Positions 31,931 through 40,400 of a stretch of DNA of 64,000 bases are shown here, one piece after another; the first letter of the stretch is position 1, and each line of letters opens with the position of its first letter. The DNA comes from Lysinibacillus pakistanensis (GTDB lineage Bacteria; Bacillota; Bacilli; Bacillales_A; Planococcaceae). The stretch is from NCBI GenBank assembly GCA_001312325.1, contig BBDJ01000010.1:86299-150298 (forward strand), read 5' to 3'. The notes beneath the pieces were generated by a model. The model was not told the DNA's origin and made no database searches. It worked only from the letters and a program-made list of their open reading frames with translations. The translations under genes and the position numbers were made by a program.

Positions 31931-32467
31931 TTAAGGCCAGGTACTTTCTTGGAATAAGCAAGTAACGAAGATCCCGCCTATAGCTGCTGCGATACTAGCA
32001 GCATTTCCTTTAACACCAGCTTTTATTAATTTTAATGCAGCTGATGTGTAATCTTTCTCCATTACAAGAGCTATTACAGTAGCCCAAACAGCTGTAGGAA
32101 TAAAATCTTCATGAGAGAAATAACCTTTAATTTTGTTTTCTATACAACGGTCTAATCCTGGATTTCGAGCTGTTACTATCTCATTTCCACCTTTTTCAAA
32201 AGCACTATCAACCTCTTCTAAGTAAAGGCTATTACCATACTCTTCTTCAATCTTCTCAAAATCTACTCCTATCGCTTGTCCAAACTCATCCTCAACCATC
32301 GCTTGTTCAAATACAAATTCTAATGCTTTAGCTAGTTCTTGTACTTGCTGTTCATCAATTTCTGCATTTGTTGCTTGGCTTTTCGCTAATATCGTTGGTG
32401 CAAAAGTTGATATTACTAAAGAAAATACAAGCAGAGATGCGATTACTTTAATAAGACGATTTTTCAT
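31931..32467 (-). CDS. Secreted protein with hydrophobic, two-cysteine C-terminal segment (bacteriocin-like?)
   Basis: 178 residues, intact, start ATG after AAGAAGGAA. The N terminus is a clear signal peptide (KNRLIKVIASLLVFSLVIS ... ILAKS). The middle (residues ~35-95) is acidic. The last 70 residues are neutral to hydrophobic with alternating helices (TAVWATVIALVM; GNAASIAAAIGGIFVT) framed by two cysteines (in DRCIEN and VTCLFQ). This layout of leader, acidic propeptide and hydrophobic Cys-bounded peptide resembles processed antimicrobial peptides such as the SdpC type, but no family is recognised. A small membrane protein follows upstream on the same strand. The function is inferred only. 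Confidence 0.45.
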   Translation of the reverse strand: MKNRLIKVIASLLVFSLVISTFAPTILAKSQATNAEIDEQQVQELAKALEFVFEQAMVEDEFGQAIGVDFEKIEEEYGNSLYLEEVDSAFEKGGNEIVTARNPGLDRCIENKIKGYFSHEDFIPTAVWATVIALVMEKDYTSAALKLIKAGVKGNAASIAAAIGGIFVTCLFQESTWP

Positions 32468-32535
32468 ATGTATTCCTTCTTTTAACTTTTATGTAATATA
32501 ATGTAATATATTAATTATCTTCTGTCAAATTTTGT

Positions 32536-32730
32536 TTAATTTATTTTTTTCTTATGTTTTTCACTACTAAATAGTGAGTTGAAAAATGCAAATACAATTA
32601 CTACCCATATAGAATAGAAAAAGTTATTAATTAAATTCCAATCACCTTTTCTGAAATAATCCCAAATTGGTAAAGTTACAAACAAACATACAAAGTAAAT
32701 AATATATATATATTTTCTAATAAACTCCAT
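32536..32730 (-). CDS. Small two-span membrane protein
   Basis: ATG at 32730 follows GAGGTGAT. 64 residues: EFIRKYIYIIYFVCLFVTLP, a short charged loop (WDYFRKGDWN), then FFYSIWVVIVFAFFNSLF and a basic tail SSEKHKKKIN. Two predicted membrane helices with both ends likely inside. It lies 68 bases before the secreted peptide gene on the same strand. That makes an immunity or export partner possible, but nothing proves it. No known family. Confidence 0.45.
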   Translation of the reverse strand: MEFIRKYIYIIYFVCLFVTLPIWDYFRKGDWNLINNFFYSIWVVIVFAFFNSLFSSEKHKKKIN

Positions 32731-32868
32731 TAATATCACCTCGTTAAATACTAATTTATTACATTTATCATTATATATTTAAATTTTACAAATATGAAAT
32801 TATTTGTAAAAAAATAGTAATTAAGTTCTATGCCTTTTTTATTTCCAAAAATTACTCTTGATAAGATA

Positions 32869-32905
32869 CAAACATTTGTTCTAATATATATGCAAACAAG
32901 TGTTC
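32869..32905 (+). promoter_or_regulatory. Two LexA/DinR-like boxes
   Basis: AAACATTTGTTC (32870-32881) and AAACAAGTGTTC (32894-32905) each fit GAACN4GTTC with one mismatch, 24 bases apart. They lie 64 bases before the next start codon, so the downstream operon is probably induced by DNA damage. Confidence 0.6.
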
Positions 32906-32968
32906 TTGTGAAAGCAATTAAAACAGAGCAATTTTTTATAAATAGTGATGTATTAGGAGGGAAATGAG

Positions 32969-33190
32969 ATGAGAGAACAACTGATTAAAGCTATGCAACG
33001 TAATCAATTGATAAACATGATGTATGTATCAAAAAATGGGTCTGTAACAAAAAGGCGAGTAAAAGTCATTAAAATTATTGGTAATTCATTTCAAGCATTC
33101 TGTTTTACAAGACATTCTAAGCGTACCTTTATAATAAACAATGTTCTCGCTATTGTTCCGTTCGTTCCGAAAGAACGTGAAATTGTATGA
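32969..33190 (+). CDS. Small WYL-like/YolD-associated protein
   Basis: ATG after AGGAGGG. 73 residues, intact: REQLIKAMQRNQLINMMYVS ... SKRTFIINNVLAIVPF. The strand pattern and basic character resemble short WYL-like proteins that accompany yolD-uvrX DNA-damage operons in Bacillales phages; I am not certain of the family. It overlaps the next gene by 4 bases (ATGA), and two LexA-like boxes lie upstream, both supporting a SOS-regulated operon. No Y-family polymerase gene is present. Confidence 0.5.
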   Translation: MREQLIKAMQRNQLINMMYVSKNGSVTKRRVKVIKIIGNSFQAFCFTRHSKRTFIINNVLAIVPFVPKEREIV

Positions 33191-33573
33191 TAAATTTCGA
33201 GCAACGTAGACTATTACATAAATATGTCGTTTATGATATGGCTGTTCAATCGTTGCAAAGAGATTATAAAGTGATTGAAAATCTAAAATTAAGTAAAGTA
33301 TATTTGCCGATACTAGATAAGCTTTTAGATAGCATTTCACAAGAATGTTACAACTCTAAGAGGCTGTTGGCCAAAGATAAAATTTGATTAGTACGATGGG
33401 AAAAGATCGATGAATACTTTAGTGATTTAATTGTTGCCACAGCAGGAGAAGATCAAGTGTTTACCTATGCAAACATGGCCCTTAAAACACAAGTAGAAAA
33501 ATTGTTAAATCAACATTTAAACAAAAAGACCAGACATATCAATATGAGTGCCTGGTCTTTTTTCGTTTTATAA
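33187..33573 (+). pseudogene. YolD-operon-type hypothetical protein interrupted by an in-frame TGA
   Basis: The first 66 residues (INFEQRRLLHKYVVYDMAVQ ... RLLAKDKI) end at TGA 33385-33387, but the same frame continues VRWEKIDEYFSDLIVATAGED ... VEKLLNQHL for another 60 residues with normal protein-like composition. This break is a nonsense codon, not a homopolymer shift, so it may be real decay. It is coupled by an ATGA overlap to the preceding gene. The intact protein would be about 120 residues with unknown function in a damage-induced phage operon. Confidence 0.5.
33522..33563 (+). terminator. Terminator of the SOS-type operon
   Basis: AAAAGACCAG pairs with CTGGTCTTTT followed by more T. 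Confidence 0.75.
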
Positions 33574-33642
33574 AAGGGATTAATATATTTTCATATTCGA
33601 TAAACACGCATTAAAAACACGTATTATTTTTTTGAAAACCTT

Positions 33643-33671
33643 TTACACGCATTATTAATGCGTGTTATAAT
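33643..33671 (+). promoter_or_regulatory. hicAB promoter with operator palindrome
   Basis: -35-like TTACAC, 17 bases, -10 TATAAT (33666-33671). Between them 33645-33665 is a perfect palindrome: ACACGCATTA, T, TAATGCGTGT. Related half-sites (ACACGCATTA, ACACGTATTA) lie just upstream near 33604-33626. It is very likely the HicB autoregulatory operator. Confidence 0.8.
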
Positions 33672-33694
33672 TAATACAGAAAGGAGGTAAGGTA

Positions 33695-33903
33695 ATGGGA
33701 AAGCAAGTAACTACGAGAGAAGTTCTTCAAAAACTAAAGAAAAGTGGATTCATCAAATCTCTTCAAAAAGGGAAAGGTAGTCATCAGAGATACATAAAGA
33801 TGACCCAACAAGATTTGCAGACATTAGTGTAAAAGCTGATGGTCGATTGATTCCATTAGGAACATTAAGAAGTATTGAGCAGACATCAGGGGTTAAGTTT
33901 TAA
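33695..33903 (+). CDS. hicA: HicA-type toxin, frameshifted
   Basis: ATG after AAGGAGGT. The small dsRBD-like fold of HicA mRNA interferases: TTREVLQKLKKSGF, then KGKGSHQRYI with the catalytic histidine. The frame breaks after RYI at a short A run (near 33796); the other frame continues KDDPTRFADISVKADGRLIP and GTLRSIEQTSGVKF to TAA at 33903. Corrected length is about 69 residues, normal for HicA. It sits in the prophage remnant and is paired with HicB 61 bases downstream. Confidence 0.85.
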
Positions 33904-33964
33904 CCCCACTGCTTCACCTGTTACCTTACCCCATAATAAACTTTAAAGAAAAGAGGTTTTACAA

Positions 33965-34400
33965 TTGAGTTATTCAAATCATTTTGTTTATCCAGTTGTT
34001 GTAGAAACTGCTGATGATGGTGGTTTAGGAATGTACTTTCCTGATTTTCCTGGTACAGCGATTTTAGTTGACGATATTACAGAAGGTGTTCAAGAAGCAA
34101 AAGACATGTTAGCTTTTCGTATTATTGAATTAGAAGAGAATGATTTACCTCTTCCTGTTCCTTCGAACCCTGCTGATATCGAATTACATGCAGTAACGGA
34201 TCGAATTGTCTTTATTGATGTGTATATGCCACCATTTCGTAATGAATCAGCTAATAAGGCTGTTACTAAGAACTGTACACTACCAAGATGGTTACGAGAT
34301 GCTGCAGAAGATGCAGGATTAAATTTTTCGCATATATTGCAAGCGTCACTTAAAGATGCTCTAGGATTAGAGCAAAATGACAAAAAAAGCAGCCAATTAG
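33965..34400 (+). CDS. hicB: HicB-type antitoxin
   Basis: TTG start after AAGAGG. The N-terminal HicB fold is YPVVVETADDGGLGMYFPDF ... GVQEAKDMLAFRI; the C-terminal part NCTLPRWLRDAAEDAGLNFSHILQASLKDALG is a ribbon-helix-helix or helix-turn-helix DNA-binding domain. A 7-A run at 34382-34388 shifts the end; with one A fewer the natural stop is at 34400, just inside the terminator. About 145 residues. It neutralises HicA and probably represses the operon at the palindrome upstream. Confidence 0.85.
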
Positions 34401-34414
34401 GTTGCTTTTTTTTG
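34383..34414 (+). terminator. Terminator of hicAB
   Basis: AAAGCAGCC and GGTTGCTTT pair imperfectly around AATTA, followed by T. Confidence 0.7.
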
Positions 34415-34725
34415 AGCAAAAAAAGTCATAATAAAAAGCCACTCAATTGAGTGATTATTAATTTAAATCTATTTGAGTTTTATTCATTAATTTACCGCCT
34501 TAGAACATTATAGTAGAAGATGACAAGACGCCATCTGTCTCAAATTCATACATTACTGTATGATTGGGTTCCATTCTTTAACCTTGTATCACGTCAAAAA
34601 CTAGTGTGTTCTTGGTTTTAATTATTTACCTATTTTGTAAATAATAATCTATTATTGAAAAAAAAGTAAAATATGATAATATATAAAATATAAAGTTACT
34701 ATAAAATAAATAGGGGTGGTTGTTT

Positions 34726-35638
34726 ATGCAAGGTAAAGAATCAACACATTCTGTTGAACTAAAGGATAATGTTTCTAGAGGCTGGGTGACAACACCAGTA
34801 AATGACCGTTTAAAAACAATATCTAAAGATATGTATTTAAAGTACCGTTATTATAAATTTTCATGGAATAACGAGAAACCATCTACAGAATGGGGTGGAA
34901 GAGATTATAAGAGTACTTCGATTCCAGACTATACTTGGAATCTCAATGGAACTCAATTAGGCGAGCCGATTCTAGCAGATTTAGAACCATTATTTTTTGG
35001 GAAATCTATATTGACTAACGACACTCCTATTGATCAAACGCTACAAACAGATTCATTTACTAAGACTGTCAGTACAACTAATTCAACAACGACTTCGCCT
35101 GGATTTAACATAGGATTAGGAGATATCACCATCCCTATTGTATCTAAATTAGGAAAAATTGAAATGACATTTAATACAAATAATTCTGACAATACAACTA
35201 CCTCTGAAGTATCTAGAACTTCTACAAGTCAATCGGTATTTGTTCCTACTGGGAAGATATACGAAGTACAAGTGTATTTACTCATTGCTAAATATAGAGG
35301 TAAAGTATCTCTAAAAGCTGAATCTATTGATAATCCATACAGTGATGTTACATTTGATGCAGTAAAGGGTGGAATGACGGGAGGTTATATTAATAAAAAA
35401 AAGGACTGAGAAACTTCCTTTTATATCTGTGTATGAATACGGTGAATCTAATATGTTTTCTCAACAAGGAATAGACTATAACTATTGGAAACAAAACGGA
35501 AGCCCGAAAATCAAACTTTATGTTGATGGAGAAGGAGATTACACTTTTCAAAATGGATCTCAATTTGAAGTAAAAGTTACAGACATCACAGATTCTTTAA
35601 ATCCTAAATTAGTAAGAAGTTATGAACTGAATAACTGA
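34726..35638 (+). CDS. ETX/MTX2-family (aerolysin-like) pore-forming toxin homologue, frameshifted
   Basis: ATG at 34726 after AGGGGTGG. Residues ~105-205 show the family's long Ser/Thr-rich amphipathic strands: DQTLQTDSFTKTVSTTNSTT, GFNIGLGDITIPIV, MTFNTNNSDNTTTSEVSRTS, VPTGKIYEVQVYLLIAKYRG. This is the insertion and beta-sandwich region of Clostridium epsilon-toxin and L. sphaericus Mtx2/Mtx3 homologues. An 8-A run at 35395-35402 breaks the frame; the other frame adds LPFISVYEYGESNMFSQQGI and a beta-rich end. Total is about 304 residues. No signal peptide is visible, unlike Mtx2. It lies alone in the prophage remnant with its own terminator. Target and activity are unknown. Confidence 0.75.
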
Positions 35639-35654
35639 CCTGAAAAGTAAATAA

Positions 35655-35688
35655 AAAACAGATAGCTGTATACAGTTATCTGTTTTTA
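35655..35688 (+). terminator. Terminator after the MTX2-like gene
   Basis: AAACAGATA and TATCTGTTT form a stem enclosing GCTGTATACAGT, itself self-complementary. Confidence 0.8.
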
Positions 35689-36051
35689 TTTACATAGTCG
35701 CCTAATATTAATTATTTTTGATATTCCTATTTAAGAACCATGTTGCGAATGCACTCCACCCAAAATGAGCGCCTGGTCTTGGTGTTATTATTCACCTTGT
35801 AATTCCTTTTCTCTAGCGTCTATCAGCTGCTTTAATTACGTTTATTTATTTATTTATTTTACTATTTTTTTTGGTGAGAATAACTAAAAAGTAGATAAGA
35901 AAAGACCACTCTGCGTGGTCTTTTAAATCTTAAAAGTATTGATTTTAAAAGGATTGTGTTATTATAGTTCACGTATCTAAATTAAGAGCATAAGAAAATA
36001 AATAAAGTAAGAAACACAGTGTAATGTGATATTGAAAGGATGATATATATT
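35689..36051. other. Right attachment-site region and mtaB leader
   Basis: No gene. It holds a hairpin at 35900-35928 (AAAGACCAC/GTGGTCTTT). From 35945 onward, through the mtaB ribosome site and the first 45 bases of mtaB, the sequence aligns with 29467-29614. The shared TACTCTAGGTTGT (36086-36098) is the probable recombination core. Confidence 0.6.
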
Positions 36052-37400
36052 ATGAGCTACGAGCTTCCTAAAACCGTATCTCTATATACTCTAGGTTGTA
36101 AAGTAAACCATTATGAAACAGAAGCTATTTGGCAGCTGTTTAAGGAACAAGGCTATGAGCGTACTGAATTTGATCACCAAGCAGACGTTTATGTCATAAA
36201 TACATGTACCGTAACAAATACTGGAGATAAAAAATCACGTCAGGTAATTCGTCGAGCTATTCGTCAAAATCCTGATGCTGTCATTTGTGTTACAGGTTGC
36301 TACGCTCAAACGTCTCCAGCAGAAATAATGGCGATTCCTGGTGTAGATATTGTTGTAGGAACACAGGATCGTACAAAGTTACTTGGCTATATTGATCAAT
36401 ATCGTTCTGAACGACAACCAATTAATGCTGTACGCAACATTATGAAAAATCGTGTCTATGAGGAATTAGATGTACCTGCATTTACAGACCGTACACGTGC
36501 ATCTTTAAAAATTCAAGAGGGCTGTAATAACTTCTGTACTTTTTGTATTATTCCATGGGCACGTGGGTTAATGCGTTCCCGAGATCCTAAGGAAGTATTG
36601 CACCAAGCACAACAATTAGTGGACGCAGGCTATCTTGAAATTGTACTAACAGGCATTCATACAGGTGGCTATGGACAAGACTTAAAAGATTATAACTTAG
36701 CGCAGTTACTACGTGATTTAGAGGCGAATGTGAAAGGCTTAAAACGCTTACGTATTTCTTCAATTGAGGCTAGTCAATTAACAGATGAAGTCATTGAAGT
36801 TTTACGTGAATCAAATATTGTTGTTAATCACCTACACATTCCAATCCAATCAGGTTCAGACACAGTTTTAAAACGCATGCGTCGTAAGTATACAATGGAA
36901 TTCTTTGGTGAGCGCTTAACAAAATTACATGAGGCATTACCAGACTTAGCTGTTACATCTGACGTCATTGTAGGTTTCCCAGGTGAGACGGAAGATGAAT
37001 TTATGGAAACGTATAACTTTATTCGGGACCATAAATTCTCTGAGCTGCATGTATTTCCATTCTCTCCTCGTACAGGAACACCAGCTGCACGTATGGAGGA
37101 TCAAATTGATGAGGAAATTAAAAACGAACGTGTTCACGCTTAATTGCATTAAATGACCAATTGGCGAAGGAATATGCCTCTCGTTTTGAAGATCAAGTTT
37201 TGGAGGTTATCCCAGAAGAGTTTGTTCATGATGGTAGTGAGGAAGAAGGACTACTAACAGGCTATACAGATAATTACTTAAAAGTAGTCTTTGAAGGCCC
37301 TGAGAGTCTAATTGGACAGCTTGTGAAGGTGAAAATTACACAAGCAGGATATCCTCATTCTAAAGGACAATTTGTGCGTGTGTTAGAAGCAGTTAAATAA
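36052..37400 (+). CDS. mtaB: tRNA t6A37 methylthiotransferase MtaB, frameshifted
   Basis: ATG at 36052 after GAAAGGATG. N-terminal methylthiotransferase domain (TLGCKVNHYET, three cysteines), central radical SAM domain with CNNFCTFC (CX3CX2C, residues ~160), then a C-terminal TRAM RNA-binding domain. A T is missing near 37140-37143; repair continues LIALNDQLAKEYASRFEDQV to 37400, total 449 residues. It converts t6A to ms2t6A at position 37 of ANN-decoding tRNAs. The 5' end appears to be the integration target of the adjacent prophage, so the present promoter and first codons may derive from the phage. Confidence 0.92.
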
Positions 37401-37440
37401 ATAAAAGGATTGCCTTTTTTTTAATAGGGCAATCCTTTTT
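37401..37440 (+). terminator. Terminator after mtaB
   Basis: AAAGGATTGCC pairs with GGCAATCCTTT around a T-rich loop. Confidence 0.85.
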
Positions 37441-37458
37441 GTTTTGTGAAGGGTAAAA

Positions 37459-37775
37459 GCGAAGAGCGAGAATTATAGTAAGCTGATTGAAAAGAGAAAG
37501 AAGCAGAGCGAAAATGAGGGCAGGCTGATCAAAAAAAGTATGAAGCAGAGCGAATATGGGAGAAAGCTGATCAAAAAGAAATGTAGCAGAGCGAAAATCA
37601 GAGCAAGCTGATCAAAAAAGAATGAAGCAGAGCGAAAATGAGAGCAGGTTGATCGAAAAGGGAATGAAGCAGAGCGGAAATGAGAGAAAGCTGATCAAAA
37701 AGAAATGAAGCAGAGCGAAAATCGGAACAAGCTGATCGAAAATGGAATAAATTAGAGCAAATTGATCAAAAGAAG
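37459..37775. repeat. Tandem array of ~41.5-bp degenerate repeats
   Basis: About eight units with core GAAGCAGAGCGAAAAT, a spacer, then AGCTGATCAAAAAG. GCAGAGCG starts at 37503, 37545, 37586, 37627, 37669 and 37710, so the spacing is 41-42 bases; weaker first and last units lie at 37459 and about 37750. The period is not a multiple of three and no frame stays open, so it is non-coding. It equals about four helical turns, which places the A-tracts and GATC sites on one face of the DNA. Confidence 0.85.
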
Positions 37776-37919
37776 TAGGGTTAAAGTAAGAAACTCTATT
37801 TAGAATGAATGTAAGCAAGTCTAACCATTGATTAAATAAAAGAAATTAGACGTTATCGTTAAAAAATGATATGATTCCAAGAGGTACGTACAACTTGGGT
37901 TGCGAAGGAGAGTTTTAAA

Positions 37920-38591
37920 ATGGGACAAAATTTTGCACGTATGATTGATCATACTTTATTAAAGGCTGAGGCTACGCAAGAACAAATTGAAAAACTTTGT
38001 GCTGAGGCAAAACAATTTAGCTTTGCTTCAGTATGTGTAAATCCGACATGGGTTAAGTACAGCAGTGAATTATTACATGGATCGGACGTTTTAGTGTGTA
38101 CAGTTATTGGTTTCCCGCTTGGCGCTAGTACATCAGCGGTTAAAGCATTTGAGGTAAAAGATGCAATTGCGAATGGTGCAAAAGAAGTGGATATGGTCAT
38201 TAATATCGGTGCATTAAAGGATAAAAAATATGATGTTGTACAAGCTGATATTGCTGCAGTGGTTGAAGCGGCAAAGGGTAGTGCACTTGTGAAGGTTATT
38301 ATTGAAGCATGCTTACTAACAGAGGTAGAGAAAGTGAAGGCATGTGAATTATCAGTGGCAGCAGGAGCAGATTATGTGAAAACGTCAACAGGTTTTTCTA
38401 CTGGTGGCGCAACAGCAGAGGATATTGCTTTAATGCGTAAAACGGTGGGTCCAGAGCTAGGTGTAAAAGCTTCTGGTGGTGTACGAAGCTTAGAGGATAT
38501 GAAAAAGATGATTGAGGCAGGGGCTACTCGTATTGGAGCAAGCTCGGGTGTAGCAATTATGAATGGTTTAATATCAGATTCTAATTATTAA
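37920..38591 (+). CDS. deoC: Deoxyribose-phosphate aldolase
   Basis: ATG after GAAGGAGAG. 223 residues, intact TIM barrel: [12 protein letters not shown] at the start, VCVNPTWV, then [11 protein letters not shown] with the Schiff-base region and [14 protein letters not shown], the catalytic lysine loop, and [10 protein letters not shown]. It cleaves deoxyribose-5-phosphate to glyceraldehyde-3-phosphate and acetaldehyde in nucleoside catabolism. The last 18 bases of the gene form the start of a 73-bp direct repeat that bounds an integrated island. Confidence 0.95.
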   Translation: MGQNFARMIDHTLLKAEATQEQIEKLCAEAKQFSFASVCVNPTWVKYSSELLHGSDVLVCTVIGFPLGASTSAVKAFEVKDAIANGAKEVDMVINIGALKDKKYDVVQADIAAVVEAAKGSALVKVIIEACLLTEVEKVKACELSVAAGADYVKTSTGFSTGGATAEDIALMRKTVGPELGVKASGGVRSLEDMKKMIEAGATRIGASSGVAIMNGLISDSNY

Positions 38592-38646
38592 TAGTAATGA
38601 AAATCCTTATATAGTAAGGGCTACGGGGCTGTTCTCTATGAACTAG
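38574..38646. other. attL of the deoC island (73-bp direct repeat)
   Basis: Identical over 73 bp to 42965-43037. It covers the deoC 3' end, its stop, and the terminator-like GGGGCTGTTC...GAACTAG hairpin. The integrase gene reads out of it on the minus strand, as usual for tyrosine-integrase elements. Confidence 0.85.
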
Positions 38647-39340
38647 CCCCACTTTTAGCCCCAACTTCATTTAAACTTTGACTAAATGCCGCTACGGACG
38701 CCTCTTCCATTTCTTTAAGAACATGACCATATATTTCGTAAATCATTTTAGGAGTGTTTCCTAAACGTTCAGCTATGACCTTCACATTCAGACCACGATT
38801 CAATAAAATAGTGCAATGCGTGTGCCTTAAACCATGTAAAGTTATTTTGGGAAGCCTGGTTCTTTGAATAATCTTATACATGATTTTGGCTGTGTTGTTC
38901 GGTCCTATAGGCTCCCCTGACAAATGTGAGATAAAAACAAATGTATTATCATTCTCATATTCATCTTCATCCATCAGTTTTAGTCCATACGTCAACAATT
39001 TTTGCTTACACCATTTTTTTATAGGTTTCTAATTGCTTCATAACAGCTTCTTCCACTAAAATGGTTCTATAGCTGTTTAGTGTTTTAGGCTTATGGGTGC
39101 TCCATAATCCCTGGAACGTTCAATTGTTATTGTATGCTCTTTAAAATTAATATTTTTCCACTGTAATCCACATGCTTCACCGCAGCGCATTCCTGTATAT
39201 GCAATTACGAGTAAAAAAAGTGTAATTTGTGATGTTTTCATTTTGTTTGGCATCATTCAAAAAAAGTTACTAATTCGGTAGGTGTGAGATAATTTTCTTG
39301 TTTCTTTCCAGTCTCATCCCTTTGGATAAACTGATTGATT
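38636..39340 (-). pseudogene. Tyrosine-recombinase integrase, truncated and frameshifted
   Basis: The C-terminal catalytic part has HGLRHTHCTILL (H-x-x-R box) and IYGHVLKEM, where the usual H/W is present; the nucleophile tyrosine would be in IYGH. Upstream frames give AYTGMRCGEACGLQWKNI, containing box I with its arginine. Several frame breaks lie between 38998 and 39340, and the N-terminal arm- and core-binding domains are missing, replaced by toxin-related sequence. It probably cannot act now, so the island is immobile on its own. Confidence 0.75.
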
Positions 39341-39350
39341 TTTTACAAGA

Positions 39351-39663
39351 TCAATCGGAGCAGTTACGGGTCCAACAATTCCAGCACACTATCCCTGAAA
39401 AAAACAGCGCAAGATACTGAACGAATTTGTTCACCAGAAGGTTTGTTAAAAGAAGATGTTCTTCACTACTGTGAAAGAGTATTATGATTTTGTTAGTAAA
39501 TATGTTGATCCACGGGGAATAACTCCTACAGTTGTAGAAGATGTAATAAAAAAACACATCTATAAAACCTGGGCGATATGAAGGTACCTTTATGCATCAA
39601 AATGAAAAAGTAACAGTAATCATAAATAGTAACGGAGATGTTATTACCATTATACCGAGATAG
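39351..39663 (+). pseudogene. C-terminal fragment of a polymorphic toxin
   Basis: Reading across frame breaks gives YYDFVSKYVDPRGITPTVVE, then SIKPGRYEGTFMHQNEKVTV and IINSNGDVITIIPR ending at TAG 39663. This is the style of small C-terminal toxin domains swapped between LXG/WXG-type or RHS-type carriers. No start codon, secretion domain or ribosome site is present, so it looks like an orphan cassette. An immunity-like gene follows 11 bases later. The toxin activity is not recognisable. Confidence 0.5.
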
Positions 39664-39674
39664 GAGACTATAAA

Positions 39675-40044
39675 ATGTTTATTAAATATGATGAGTATGA
39701 ACTACTAGAATTATTTGAAAAAGAGCCTGTGGTCATTGGTGATGAAGAGGCAGGGATGTTTATTTACAGTAAAAATGATGACTTAGGATTTAAGCTAGTT
39801 TTGACAATTTCTATATATGAGAAACAATGTAATTTAAGCTTAAATTATCAAAGTTTAGCGATTCCAATTTTCGAATTTAATTTACTAGAAATTGATGCCT
39901 TAATCTGTGAAGATCAAAAACTAAAAATTATTAGTCACGATAATAAAAAAAAGAGTTGAGGTTGTATTCAAACCACATTTTGCATTAAAAAAAATTAAAT
40001 TTATAATGAGCTTTTTATCAAATATCAAACGACCAAAGGAGAGG
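39675..40044 (+). CDS. Putative immunity protein, frameshifted
   Basis: ATG after GAGACT. FIKYDEYELLELFEKEPVVIG and LVLTISIYEKQCNLSLNYQS suggest an alpha/beta immunity fold, seen in proteins that follow polymorphic toxin C-terminal domains. An 8-A run near 39946-39954 shifts the frame; repaired, it continues RVEVVFKPHFALKKIKFIMS to TGA at 40044, about 122 residues. Assigned by position only. It would bind the toxin encoded just upstream. Confidence 0.45.
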
Positions 40045-40096
40045 TGAAAGTGTTACATAGTACAAAGCTATTGAACAAAGTTTTAATCAGTATCAA

Positions 40097-40400
40097 AAGA
40101 CCCTAGACTTGTTAAGGCAGCGGAACAAATGGGTAAAAATCAATCCGTTCAACAAGAAGCTGACGAGTTAATACAAAAATTTTTAAAAGGAAATACAAAT
40201 CCTGGTTTGGGAAGTAAGAATTTATTTGAAAATGTCTCTTATTTGCGTGGGAAAAATGGAGCAAGGGTTTTTTACAGAATGAATGATAATAAAATGGAGA
40301 TTTTAGGTAAATCAAGTAAAGCAAATGAGCAAACAGTAATTAATGTTTTAAGAGAATTATACGGAAAAGGAGCAAAAAAAAGTGGGAGGTACAAATATGA
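40097..40400 (+). pseudogene. Second polymorphic-toxin C-terminal fragment
   Basis: SKDPRLVKAAEQMGKNQSVQ ... LGSKNLFENVSYLRGKNGAR, VFYRMNDNKMEILGKSSKAN and VINVLRELYGKG. The beta pattern with GARVFYRMNDN resembles RelE/ParE-like or related RNase toxin tips. It has no start or carrier domain. The end runs into an 8-A stretch; with two A fewer the stop would overlap the next ATG (ATGA). An immunity-like gene follows directly. Confidence 0.5.

Noticed and set aside
33385..33387. TGA read as selenocysteine or recoding
   Set aside because: No SECIS-like hairpin or sel genes seen; decay or a base error in a phage relic is simpler.
37459..37775. Possible CRISPR array
   Set aside because: Repeats are contiguous with degenerate units, there are no unique spacers of constant length, and no cas genes are nearby.
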